Below, in pieces: positions 33,367-41,751 of a DNA stretch of 64,000 nucleotides. This DNA comes from DATAES01 sp963802415 (GTDB lineage Bacteria > Actinomycetota > Acidimicrobiia > Acidimicrobiales > JACDCH01), in assembly GCA_963802415.1 (NCBI GenBank), contig CAWDIH010000003.1, forward strand, positions 372,001 to 436,000, written 5' to 3'. Below the pieces are notes generated by a model. It saw only the letters and a list, made by a program, of their open reading frames with translations, had not been told where the DNA came from and made no database searches. Numbering within the stretch: position 1 is the first letter of the stretch; every line of letters begins with the position of its first letter. The position numbers and the translations under genes were made by a program.

Positions 33367-34424
33367 AGCGCGACGACCTCCGCACGACTCGCACGATCGA
33401 CCGCGGCATCCCGCCGCTCGACGACGGCCAGGCGTTGTTGCGCGTATCGCGCTTCGCGCTCACTGCCAACAACGTGACGTATGCGGTCATGGGCGAAACG
33501 ATGTCGTACTGGACCTTCTTCCCCGCCGATGAAGGTTGGGGCCGCGTTCCGGTGTGGGGCTATGCGGACGTCGAGTCGTCGCGTGCTGAGGGACTCCGCG
33601 AAGGCGACCGCGTCTACGGCTACCTGCCGATGTCGTCGCACCTCGTCGTCACCCCGGCCCGGCTGGCGGACGCAAGCTTCGTCGATGCCACCCCCCATCG
33701 GTCAGGACTCCCTGCGGCCTACAACCGGTACCAGCGCGTCGGCGGCGTCGCCGAATACGACCCGAGCCTGGAGCGGGAGTACGCCGTCCTCCGCCCGTTG
33801 TTCGTGACATCGTTCCTGATCGACGACTGGCTCGACGACAACGCCATGTTCGGCGCCCGATCGATCGTGCTCGCGAGCGCGTCGAGCAAGACCGCGCTCG
33901 GGCTGGCACACCTTTTGTCGAGCAAGGAAGGCATCGGCGTCGTCGGGCTGACCTCGGCCGGCAACGCGGATTTCGTGTCGTCCGTCGGCTACTACGACAA
34001 CGTCGTCACCTACGACAAGGTCACAACACTCCCGGCCGACGAACCGTCCGTGTTCGTGGACATGGCCGGCGGCGGTCGCGTGCTCGCGGACGTCCACCGG
34101 CATTTCGGGGACTCGTTGCATCGCAGCTGCCTGGTCGGCATCACGCACTGGGAGGACGAGCAACCGTCGGGCGACGTACCAGGACCGCCGCCGGCGTTCT
34201 TCTTCGCTCCCGATCAGCTGGTGAAGCGACGCGCCGACTGGGGTGCGGATGGACTCGACAGCCGTATCGAGCGCGCATGGAACGCGTTCGTCGAGTCGGT
34301 CGACGGGTGGCTCACGATCGACGAGCACCACGGCTTCGACGCGATCGAACCGACTTGGCTCGAGGTGCTGGAAGGGCGGGCCGCACCGAACGAGGGCCAC
34401 GTCGTCGCGTTGAACGACCCGTGA
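33351..34424 (+). CDS. DUF2855 family protein
   Basis: A 357-residue protein of the DUF2855 family, whose members have a medium-chain reductase-like fold. Visible: LTANNVTYAVMGETMSYWTFFP near the N-terminus, GRVPVWGYADV, the Y-N-R-Y region, and a degenerate nucleotide-binding stretch ARSIVLASASSKTALGLAHLL. The enzymatic activity is unknown. The ATG follows AGGGGGCAAC; the gene starts inside the end of the UbiB-like gene and overlaps the EamA gene by four bases, so the three form an operon. Confidence 0.82.
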   Translation: MDFEVKRDDLRTTRTIDRGIPPLDDGQALLRVSRFALTANNVTYAVMGETMSYWTFFPADEGWGRVPVWGYADVESSRAEGLREGDRVYGYLPMSSHLVVTPARLADASFVDATPHRSGLPAAYNRYQRVGGVAEYDPSLEREYAVLRPLFVTSFLIDDWLDDNAMFGARSIVLASASSKTALGLAHLLSSKEGIGVVGLTSAGNADFVSSVGYYDNVVTYDKVTTLPADEPSVFVDMAGGGRVLADVHRHFGDSLHRSCLVGITHWEDEQPSGDVPGPPPAFFFAPDQLVKRRADWGADGLDSRIERAWNAFVESVDGWLTIDEHHGFDAIEPTWLEVLEGRAAPNEGHVVALNDP

Positions 34425-35332
34425 CGACGGATGACCGCAATCGGCTGTGGGGCCTGATCGCCGCCGCGGCGGCCGTCGTCGTCTGGGGATCGAGCTCGGT
34501 ACTCGTCAAGAACATCGAAGGCCTGAGCGGGCTCGTGATCGGCTTTCACCGCATGTGGATCGGCGCCGTTCTCACCGTGAGCGCTTTTCTCGTCTCGGGT
34601 GGACGGCTGTCGTGGCGACTGCTCCGCCTGTCGTGCGCTGGCGGCATCGCGTTCGCGCTCGACATCGTGCTGTTCTTCTCGGCGTTGACGGAGACCTCGG
34701 TGGCGAACGCGACGATCATCGGCGCCATGCAGCCGGTGCTGGTGCTCGCGGTCGCCAGCCGGTTGTTCGGCGAGCGACCACATCTGCGGGATGCGTTCTG
34801 GGCGGCCGTGGCCATCGCCGGCGCGGTGATCGTTGTCGCTGGTGGCCCGGCCGGAGGTGATGCGAGTGTGCGTGGCGACCTGCTGGCCGTGGCTGCACTC
34901 GTGGCGTGGACGTGGTACTTCATCGCGTCGAAGCAGGCCCGCACGCAACTCGGCAGCTTCGAGTATCTCGCCGGGTTGTCCATCGTCGCAGTCGTGACGG
35001 TGACACCGATCGTGTTGCTGAGCGGCGACAGCATCGCCGTGCCGACGACCGCGGATTGGGTCTACATCGTGATCGTCGCGGTGGTGAACGGTGCGCTCGG
35101 CCACTTCCTCATGAACTGGGCCCACGCGCATGTACCGATCGTCGTCACGTCGCTGCTGACGCTCGGCATCCCGGTCTTCGCGACCGCGACGGCCGCGATC
35201 TTCATCGACGAGCCCGTGACGTTGCTGCAGGTGTTCGGCATGGCCGTCGTGATCGGCGCGCTGGCGGTGGTCGTCGTCCACACGTCACGACAGGTGCCCG
35301 ACCTCGTCGAGCCGCCGGTCGCGTCTTCCTGA
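34421..35332 (+). CDS. EamA/DMT-family transporter
   Basis: A 303-residue inner-membrane protein with ten hydrophobic helices in two EamA repeats (LIAAAAAVVVWGSSSVLVKN in the first, GDLLAVAALVAWTWYFIASKQA in the second). Such DMT proteins export amino acids or metabolites. The GTG start overlaps the DUF2855 stop (GTGA). It is the last gene of the UbiB-like operon; the next genes are convergent. Confidence 0.88.
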   Translation: MTTDDRNRLWGLIAAAAAVVVWGSSSVLVKNIEGLSGLVIGFHRMWIGAVLTVSAFLVSGGRLSWRLLRLSCAGGIAFALDIVLFFSALTETSVANATIIGAMQPVLVLAVASRLFGERPHLRDAFWAAVAIAGAVIVVAGGPAGGDASVRGDLLAVAALVAWTWYFIASKQARTQLGSFEYLAGLSIVAVVTVTPIVLLSGDSIAVPTTADWVYIVIVAVVNGALGHFLMNWAHAHVPIVVTSLLTLGIPVFATATAAIFIDEPVTLLQVFGMAVVIGALAVVVVHTSRQVPDLVEPPVASS

Positions 35333-35338
35333 AGGAAG

Positions 35339-35746
35339 CTAGCCGAGCTTACGGATCTCGTCGCGCTCGTCGGGCTCGGCGTCGGTGCCGAGGAACGCGT
35401 CGAGCATCTCGTTGGCCACCTCGGCGGACGTGAGGCGCAACCCCATCGCGAGCACGTTGGCGTCGTTCCACTTCCGGGCGCCGCGGGCCGTCTCGGCGTC
35501 CGTGCACAGGGCTGCCCGCACACCGGGAATCTTGTTCGCCGCCATCGACACACCCGTACCGGTCCAACAGCAGACGACGCCGCGGTCAACGGCTCCCGAA
35601 GCGACCGCCTCCCCGACGGCCCGACCGACATCGGGCCAGGTGTCGCCATCCGCGACGACCACGACTTGATGGCCCCGCTCGTCCAAGGCGGACTTGATGT
35701 TCTCCGTGAGCGACGTGGCCTCGTCGGTGCCGAAGGCGATCCGCAT
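35339..35746 (-). CDS. RpiB/LacA-type sugar-phosphate isomerase
   Basis: A 135-residue member of the RpiB/LacAB family, which isomerises aldose and ketose phosphates such as ribose 5-phosphate. Visible: MRIAFGTDEA, the Cys-containing active-site strand GVVCCWTGTGVSMAANKIPGVRAAL and the ARKWNDANVLAMGLR block. The start ATG is 2 bases after the secernin stop. RpiB enzymes usually begin with A-x-x-x-D-H; the H is replaced by E here, so the exact substrate is open. Confidence 0.8.
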   Translation of the reverse strand: MRIAFGTDEATSLTENIKSALDERGHQVVVVADGDTWPDVGRAVGEAVASGAVDRGVVCCWTGTGVSMAANKIPGVRAALCTDAETARGARKWNDANVLAMGLRLTSAEVANEMLDAFLGTDAEPDERDEIRKLG

Positions 35747-35748
35747 CG

Positions 35749-36594
35749 TCACCAGCTTCGCGTGAACTCGTGCTGACAGGGCGAGCCCTGCGCCGTCCAC
35801 ACCCGTGGCGACCCGTCGGAGCGGAGCTCAGCGATGATCGATGCGGTCGTGGCCTCGACGCCGGGCACGTGCATGCAGATGGTGTAGCCGTCGTCGCCGC
35901 CGGCATGGCACCGCAGGTGCGCGGCCAGCGCGTCGAACGAGACGGGCTCGCGTGTCAGCACATCGTTGCTCGCTGCGAGCCGCGGATCGACGAGCTTGTC
36001 GACGGGTTGGCGCGGGTGACGATGGCGCTGGTCGAACGAAGGAATCGTTGTGCGGTTCGACGTCGCTCGCGTTCGCTCGACGCGCTCGACCGCGTAGTCG
36101 CGCCCGCTGGTCTCGACGACGAACGCCGAGCGAGGGTCGGCGACGAGGAACGACGACCAGTACGGTCGGTCCACGGCCTCGTGTCCGGATCCACCCTGGC
36201 CGTGACGTTCGAGCAAGTCGGTCACGACAACGACCGCATCGATCGCGGTTACCGCGCGCTCGAGCGCGAGCCGGACGAGGTCCATGCCCGTGAGCGCCGG
36301 GGGCACACTGCGCGGATCGAGTGTCGTGTAGATGGTGGCGTTGCCGACGGCCACACCGGCTTCGTTGACGCCATGCTCGACGCCCCACATCCAAGCCGGG
36401 CGCGATCCGAGGAATCGAAATGTCGCGCCATCATGCGGATCGACGTGGAGGTACGTCGTCTTCGTCCGCGACTCCGTGCGGGGCTCGAACCATTCGAGCA
36501 GCTGCACCTCGTTCGGAGGACGATCGGAGTTCTTCGCGAACAACGTGTGTCCCTCTCGCGATGCCGTGCCGAGCACGACGAGACAGTCACACAC
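35749..36594 (-). CDS. Secernin-like peptidase family C69 protein
   Basis: A 281-residue Ntn-hydrolase-fold protein. The N-terminus M-C-D-C places a cysteine at position 2, the expected nucleophile exposed after Met removal, followed by LFAKNSDRPPNEVQLLEWF, the secernin/C69 hallmark. A G-V-N-E-A-G-V-A-V-G-N run and SSFLVADPRSAFVVETSGRDYAVERV are also typical. It probably cleaves small amide bonds (dipeptides or acyl amides). Start GTG at 36594. It is cotranscribed with the RpiB-like gene. Confidence 0.85.
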   Translation of the reverse strand: MCDCLVVLGTASREGHTLFAKNSDRPPNEVQLLEWFEPRTESRTKTTYLHVDPHDGATFRFLGSRPAWMWGVEHGVNEAGVAVGNATIYTTLDPRSVPPALTGMDLVRLALERAVTAIDAVVVVTDLLERHGQGGSGHEAVDRPYWSSFLVADPRSAFVVETSGRDYAVERVERTRATSNRTTIPSFDQRHRHPRQPVDKLVDPRLAASNDVLTREPVSFDALAAHLRCHAGGDDGYTICMHVPGVEATTASIIAELRSDGSPRVWTAQGSPCQHEFTRSW

Positions 36595-36832
36595 GAGCGA
36601 TGAGGGTACGTGCCTCGACGCGACATGCCGCCCCGTGGAAGGCCCGGGACACAGCGGGTGGAACGCCGCGCCCCGGGCCTACAAGGGGCTTCGGCGGTGC
36701 TCGAAAGCTCCCGCCCGCTGACAGGACGCGCCATCCGGTCTTCTGATACGCGTTTTCGGCGTTCGATCCGGCCCATATCGCGCCACTACGTCCGCCGGAA
36801 ACGCGTGTCGAGGACTGAGGCAAGCTAGGACA
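36595..36832. other. Structured intergenic leader region before the GH38 gene
   Basis: This gap between divergent genes holds two structures. A 9-base stem (AGGCCCGGG at 36640-36648 with CCCGGGCCT at 36672-36680) comes first. A 14-base inverted repeat follows, ACGCGTTTTCGGCG at 36748-36761 and CGCCGGAAACGCGT at 36793-36806, with one G-T wobble and a 31-base loop. The second lies 26 bases before a tiny ORF coupled to the mannosidase gene. CAGCGGG (36652) could also pair with CCCGCTG (36714), giving an alternative fold. Confidence 0.5.
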
Positions 36833-36892
36833 ATGGCCGAAGCGGACAAGGAAACGGACGCGGAAGCGGACAAAAAGGCAGGCGGAGCGTGA
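36833..36892 (+). CDS. Possible 19-residue leader peptide
   Basis: ATG preceded by AGGA encodes MAEADKETDAEADKKAGGA, an Asp/Glu/Lys-rich peptide with an internal repeat (A-E-A-D-K, then A-E-A-D-K-K). Its TGA overlaps the GTG start of the GH38 gene in a GTGA, so translation of the two would be coupled. It is too short for family assignment. The start codon context, repeat and coupling are the only support. Confidence 0.4.
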   Translation: MAEADKETDAEADKKAGGA

Positions 36893-39477
36893 CGCGCAAG
36901 GTTCACATCGTTCCTCACACGCATTGGGACCGCGAGTGGTATGCACCGTTCCAGGCGTTCCGGTTGCAACTCGTCGACCTGCTCGATGAGCTGCTGCCGT
37001 CGCTCGATGCGGATCCGTCGTTCGTACACTTCCTCCTCGACGGGCAGATGGCAGTAGTCGACGACTATCTCGCCGTTCGTCCCGGGGCGGAGGCGACCTT
37101 GCGCCGCCTCGCCGCGTCAGGACGCCTCGCTACTGGTCCGTGGTACATCCTGATGGACGAGTTCCTCGTGTCGGGCGAGACGATCGTGCGGAACCTGCAG
37201 ATGGGCATCGACCGAGCCGCCGCGTTCGGCGGCGCGATGGCGGTCGGCTACCTGCCTGACATGTTCGGTCACATCGCGCAGATGCCGCAGCTCTTGCAGC
37301 AGTTCGGGTTCGAGCACGCGGTCGTGTGGCGTGGTGTGCCTGCGTTCGTGGACAAGGACGCGTTCTGGTGGTCCGCGCCTGACGGTTCGCGGGTGCGAGC
37401 CGAATACCTCGTACAGGGGTACGGCAACGGCGCCTACCTGCCCGACGACGCGAAGGGACTCGTGAATGCCATCGAGGACTTCGAGCGCGACTGGAAGGAC
37501 GCGCTGACCGGTCCGATTCTCTGGATGAACGGTACGGACCACTTGGCGCCGCAGCTGCGGCTCGGACGCCTGGTTGCAGAGGCCAACACCCTTCAGGACG
37601 ACTACGACATCGCGGTCACGTCGCTCGCTGAGCATCTCGGCCAGGCGAGTGTCGAGGATCTTCCGTCCTGGCGCGGCGAGCTACGGTCGGGTGCGCACGC
37701 GAACGTCCTCATGGGTGTGACGTCCAACCGAGTCGACGTCCGGCGGGCCGCGGCGCGGGCGGAGCGGGCGCTCGAACGCGCGGAAGCACTCGCCGCGCTA
37801 TTCCAGCCCGTCGACCGGTGGCCGTCGGCACTGCTCCACGAAGCATGGCTGCAGGTCGTACGCAACGCCGCCCACGACTCGGTGTGCGCGTGCTCGATCG
37901 ACGAAGTGTGCGACGCGGTGCTGTACCGGTATGCCGAGGCAGCCGAGATCGGCGAAGGGCTCGCGCAGCGTGCGCTCGACGCCCTGGGCTCGTCCGTCGC
38001 GGGCGACGGACCGGTCATCGTGAATCCGACTGCCCGACCGCGGACCGGACTCGTCGAGGTGATCGTTCCGGGAAGTGGCCCGCGTCCCGGCGCACAGATC
38101 CTCAACGAACGACCGGCTGAGCGCGTCGTGGCCGAGCTCGATCTCGCGACGATGGCCGGAGTCGTCGTGCGCGAGTTGAAGCACAACCGCCGCATCGAAG
38201 CGATCGCGCTCGAGTCCGTCGAGACGGGCGAAGAGCTCTGGCGTGAAGAACGTGAACGCGATGGTTCGATGCTGACGTCGGGAACGCGTGCCGACCTCGA
38301 CGAGCTGGCCGCGTCCGGATCCGGCAGTGTCCGCCTCCGTGTTCGCACGAAGCCGACGCAGAAGTTGCTCGTGCGGGTGACCGGGATGCCGGGGCACAGC
38401 TGGCGCAGCTGGAAGCCGGCGCTGCTCGACGTCGACGCCGCGGGTGCAGCAGATCGATCGCTGTGGAACGGGCCCGTTCGAGTCGACGTCGCCGAGGACG
38501 GCACGTGGTCGATCGACGGGCGCGACGGGTTCGGACGGATCGTGCGCGGCGGCGACGTGGGTGACACGTACAACTGGTGTCCGCCGGACGACGACGTGGA
38601 GATCGACACACCCGAGCGTGTCGAGGTCGCGGTCGAGGAGTTCGGTCCGCTGCGGGCGCGGCTGCGGATCACATCCTCATACCGATGGCCATCGCGTCAG
38701 GGTGGACCGCTGGTCGACGTCGACGTCACCACCAGGCTCGAGTTCCATGCGGGCGAGCAACTGCTGCGCGTGAGGACCGAGTGGCACAACCCGTGCCGTG
38801 ATCAACGCGTGCGCGTGTGGTTCCCGCTTGCATCCCCCGCTGATCGATCTCGGGCCGAGTGCTCGTTCGCGATCGTCGAACGGGGACTGACGGCAGAGGG
38901 TGGCCCGAACGAGATCGGAGTGCCGACCTTCCCGTCCAAGCGGTTCGTGCAGTCCGGCGGGCTGACCGTCGTGCACGACGGCGTGCTGGAGTACGAGCTC
39001 GTCGACGTTCGAGGCGGACTCGGCCATGCGGTCGCGCTGACGCTGGTGCGTTGCACGGCCATGTTGGGACAAGGCCCGATGGCCACGCGGCCGCTGCCTG
39101 CCGCACCGATGATCCCCGTCGAAGGGGCACAGATGTTGAAGCTCGTGAGGACCGACTACGGCATCTGCATCGGCGACGCCGACCCGTACGCGCTCGTCGA
39201 CGAACTGCTCGCGCCGCTGCTGGTCACGAAGGCGGGCGGTGGGCAGCGGACAGCGGACGGTCAGGCCCTCCACGTCGACGGTGCTGTCGTGTCGTCACTG
39301 CGCCGAGTGGCAGGACGACTCGAGCTCCGCCTGTTCAACCCGAGCGACGACATCACCACGGTCGTGATCGACGGTCGGTCCGGTTGGTTGGTCGACCTCC
39401 GCGGCCGGGCCCTCGAACCATTCACCGGTTCGTTCGAGCTCGGCCCGTGGCGCATCGCCACCGCCGTCCTCGACTGA
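36889..39477 (+). CDS. Glycoside hydrolase family 38 alpha-mannosidase
   Basis: An 862-residue zinc-dependent retaining glycosidase. The N-terminal HTHWDREWY (10-18) holds the metal His and Asp; GYLPDMFGHIAQMPQLL (120-136) holds the catalytic nucleophile Asp124; NAAHDSVCACSIDEV holds a further metal His. C-terminal beta-rich domains follow. The length and the DMFGH pattern resemble bacterial MngB-like enzymes acting on mannosylglycerate or mannosides. There is no signal peptide, so it is cytosolic. The GTG start is coupled to a short upstream ORF, and the leader contains inverted repeats. Confidence 0.9.
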   Translation: MTRKVHIVPHTHWDREWYAPFQAFRLQLVDLLDELLPSLDADPSFVHFLLDGQMAVVDDYLAVRPGAEATLRRLAASGRLATGPWYILMDEFLVSGETIVRNLQMGIDRAAAFGGAMAVGYLPDMFGHIAQMPQLLQQFGFEHAVVWRGVPAFVDKDAFWWSAPDGSRVRAEYLVQGYGNGAYLPDDAKGLVNAIEDFERDWKDALTGPILWMNGTDHLAPQLRLGRLVAEANTLQDDYDIAVTSLAEHLGQASVEDLPSWRGELRSGAHANVLMGVTSNRVDVRRAAARAERALERAEALAALFQPVDRWPSALLHEAWLQVVRNAAHDSVCACSIDEVCDAVLYRYAEAAEIGEGLAQRALDALGSSVAGDGPVIVNPTARPRTGLVEVIVPGSGPRPGAQILNERPAERVVAELDLATMAGVVVRELKHNRRIEAIALESVETGEELWREERERDGSMLTSGTRADLDELAASGSGSVRLRVRTKPTQKLLVRVTGMPGHSWRSWKPALLDVDAAGAADRSLWNGPVRVDVAEDGTWSIDGRDGFGRIVRGGDVGDTYNWCPPDDDVEIDTPERVEVAVEEFGPLRARLRITSSYRWPSRQGGPLVDVDVTTRLEFHAGEQLLRVRTEWHNPCRDQRVRVWFPLASPADRSRAECSFAIVERGLTAEGGPNEIGVPTFPSKRFVQSGGLTVVHDGVLEYELVDVRGGLGHAVALTLVRCTAMLGQGPMATRPLPAAPMIPVEGAQMLKLVRTDYGICIGDADPYALVDELLAPLLVTKAGGGQRTADGQALHVDGAVVSSLRRVAGRLELRLFNPSDDITTVVIDGRSGWLVDLRGRALEPFTGSFELGPWRIATAVLD

Positions 39478-39509
39478 CGTCCTCCCCGAACTAGTACCAA
39501 CCTCCGTCC

Positions 39510-39561
39510 GAACTCCGGGGAGAAACGGGCGCTATAGCGCCCGTTTCCATCCAACATTCGG
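39510..39561. repeat. 52-bp palindromic repeat, copy 5
   Basis: The most perfect copy: the central 26 bases are an exact palindrome built from GAAACGGGCGCTA and its complement. The left arm is the CGAACTCCGGGGA type and the right is the CCATCCAACATTCG type. It lies between the convergent GH38 and LLM genes. Confidence 0.9.
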
Positions 39562-39563
39562 TC

Positions 39564-40550
39564 TCAGGGGAGCGATTTGTTGAGGACTTCGCCGGCGAAG
39601 GCGACGGCTTCCGGTTCCCAGCCATCGGCGGGCATGTTGAAGATCAAGCCGTCGAGGCCGAGCGCGAGGAGCGACTGGAACTGCTCACCTGCGGCGTCGG
39701 CGTCGCCGACCACGAAACGCGCACCGAGCATGTTCCTGATGTTCTCGTCGAGTCGATCCCACGGCGGCAGGCCGCGCTCCTCGAGCAACGCGTCGCGCTT
39801 GTCCTCGGCCTCCTCCATCGTCTGACCGAGCACGAGCGAACCGAGCGGGGTCTTGTTGAGAGTGTGGATGTCGCGGCCGACGTCCTCACAGTGCTGCGCG
39901 AGCACCTCGAGCTTGTGCGGCAACTCGTCGTAGCCGGAGGTGAAGTTCGCCATCTCTGCGTATTGCGCCATCATCCGCAGCGTCTTCTTCTCACCTGAGC
40001 CGCCGATCATGATCGGTGGTCCACCGGGCGTGATCGGCGCCGGTGAGTTGATCGCGTCCTTGACGCGGTAGTGCTTGCCTTCGAATGTCGGGCGCTCGCC
40101 GCGGAACATGCTGCGACAGATGTGCACCGCTTCCTCGAGTCGCTCGAAGCGCTCCTTGACCGGCGGAAAGTCGACGCCGAGGGCCTCGTGCTCGACGTCG
40201 AACCACGCGGCTCCGATGCCGAGAAACGCGCGTCCACGTGAGATCACGTCGAGTGCGGTGACGATCTTGGCGAGAATCGCCGGGTTCCGGTACGTGACGC
40301 CGGTCACGAGCGTCCCGAGCTTGACGCGCTCCGTCCGAGCGGCAAGTGCAGCGAGCAACGTGTACGCCTCGAACATCTCGTGGTCGGTCGGGCCGAGCAA
40401 CGGCAACTGGTAGAAGTGGTCCATCACCATCACGGTGTCGAAGCCCGCCTCTTCGGCGGCCACGGCAACGGTGGCTACTCGTTCGAAGAGGTCCTCCGGC
40501 GCGACGCCGGGATAGGTGAAGTTCGGGATCTGCAAGCCGGCACGAATCAT
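39564..40550 (-). CDS. LLM-class F420-dependent oxidoreductase
   Basis: A 328-residue luciferase-like TIM-barrel protein, probably using F420H2. Visible: GFDTVMVMDHFYQLP, VKLGTLVTGVTYRNPAILAKIV, the cofactor region VISRGRAFLGIGAAWFDVEHEALG, and PPIMIGGSGEKKTLRMMAQYAEMAN. The organism makes F420, as shown by fbiD about 5 kb away. The substrate is unknown. It is the last gene of a minus-strand run after the cyclase, 19 bases apart. Confidence 0.87.
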   Translation of the reverse strand: MIRAGLQIPNFTYPGVAPEDLFERVATVAVAAEEAGFDTVMVMDHFYQLPLLGPTDHEMFEAYTLLAALAARTERVKLGTLVTGVTYRNPAILAKIVTALDVISRGRAFLGIGAAWFDVEHEALGVDFPPVKERFERLEEAVHICRSMFRGERPTFEGKHYRVKDAINSPAPITPGGPPIMIGGSGEKKTLRMMAQYAEMANFTSGYDELPHKLEVLAQHCEDVGRDIHTLNKTPLGSLVLGQTMEEAEDKRDALLEERGLPPWDRLDENIRNMLGARFVVGDADAAGEQFQSLLALGLDGLIFNMPADGWEPEAVAFAGEVLNKSLP

Positions 40551-40569
40551 GTCCGGTGTCTACTCCGAC

Positions 40570-41751
40570 TCACGGAGCTTTCGCACCCCCAGGATCGCCA
40601 TCTTCCGGCGCGCCGGATCGCCGATCGATCATCTCGGCCATCTTGTCGCGAATGGCGCCGCGCCGGCGGCGGGCGCGTTCGAACGGACCCTCCCGCTCGA
40701 ACTCGTCGCCCTCGCGCCGTACCGCCCAGAGCTGCACCCGTCCGATCTCCTTCAGGTAGCGGGTGCGCAGCGACTTCCAGCGCAGGTCGGGGTGGTCGGC
40801 GAGCTGGTCGTGGATCTCGCCCGACACGACCACCGAGCCTGCGTACGCGATCGACACGATGCGGCTCGCGAGGTTGACCGTCGGGCCGTACAGGTCCGCT
40901 TCGCGTTCGAGCACCGGCCCACAGGCCAGTCCGACTCGCACGTCGGAGAGCGACTCGTCGTCGTGGTAGGCCTCGGCCAGCGACAGGCTGATCTCGACCC
41001 CGACGTCCGACCCGTCGACCGCGAACATCACCTCGTCGCCGATCATCTTCACGACCCGGCCGCCGCGCGAGCCGACGATGTCGTACGCCGTCGACTCGAA
41101 CCGATCGACGATCGCAGCGAGCTCGTGCTCGTCGACTTGTTGCGACAACGCGGTGAAACCGACGAGATCCGCGAAACCGACCGTCACCTGCGTTTCACCT
41201 GACGATCCCGCTTCTCGAACCATCCGTCGTCGCGCCGCGACTTGGATGTGACGCCGCCATGCGTACTCGAGGATGCGCGGCATCGACGGCAACAAGACGC
41301 GGGCACGCAAGACGGCGGGCTCCGTGCCGTCCTCGAGCACGGGCTCGTCGATCTGTGTCTCGATGGCGTCGATGAAGGCGAAGGCGACGCGCGAGATCGA
41401 GGAACCGATGACGCGAGCCATCTGCAACGCGACGTCCTTGTCGACCAGACGGAGCTCCAGCATCTGGTCGACCAGCCGCAGCATCTCGATGTCGAGCTCG
41501 CTGAACACGAGTGCGTCGGGCGGTGGGTCCGTCAATCCGAGCGCGCGCCAGAACCGCGACGCGTCCACTCCCAAGCCGGTCAGCGCTTCGGCCTCTGCCT
41601 GTGTGTACTTGGGACGCTCGTCGGCGAGAACCATCTGGTCGACGGCAAGAAGGCCGAGCGTGCCGTCGGCTTCGGCACGATCGATGTCCTCCTTGGGTAC
41701 GCCGCCGGCCTCGAGGAGCTCACGGAGCGTACGGAACGCTCGCTCGTTCAT
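40570..41751 (-). CDS. Class III adenylate cyclase with N-terminal regulatory domain
   Basis: A 393-residue soluble cyclase. Residues 1 to about 180 form a helical regulatory domain of the type seen in mycobacterial Rv1264 (TQAEAEALTGLGVDASRFWRALG). The catalytic domain has metal Asp195 in VGFADLVGFT, Lys235 and metal Asp239 in VVKMIGDEVMF, Asp286 in EADLYGPTVN, and the transition-state Asn293/Arg297. The Lys/Asp pair predicts ATP rather than GTP, so it makes cAMP. The start overlaps the end of the glycosidase gene (ATGA). No membrane helix is present. Confidence 0.88.
   Translation of the reverse strand: MNERAFRTLRELLEAGGVPKEDIDRAEADGTLGLLAVDQMVLADERPKYTQAEAEALTGLGVDASRFWRALGLTDPPPDALVFSELDIEMLRLVDQMLELRLVDKDVALQMARVIGSSISRVAFAFIDAIETQIDEPVLEDGTEPAVLRARVLLPSMPRILEYAWRRHIQVAARRRMVREAGSSGETQVTVGFADLVGFTALSQQVDEHELAAIVDRFESTAYDIVGSRGGRVVKMIGDEVMFAVDGSDVGVEISLSLAEAYHDDESLSDVRVGLACGPVLEREADLYGPTVNLASRIVSIAYAGSVVVSGEIHDQLADHPDLRWKSLRTRYLKEIGRVQLWAVRREGDEFEREGPFERARRRRGAIRDKMAEMIDRRSGAPEDGDPGGAKAP

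Noticed and set aside
11383..39561. The six palindromes as a CRISPR array
   Set aside because: They are kilobases apart, each is a single copy in its own gap, and there are no regular spacers or cas genes.
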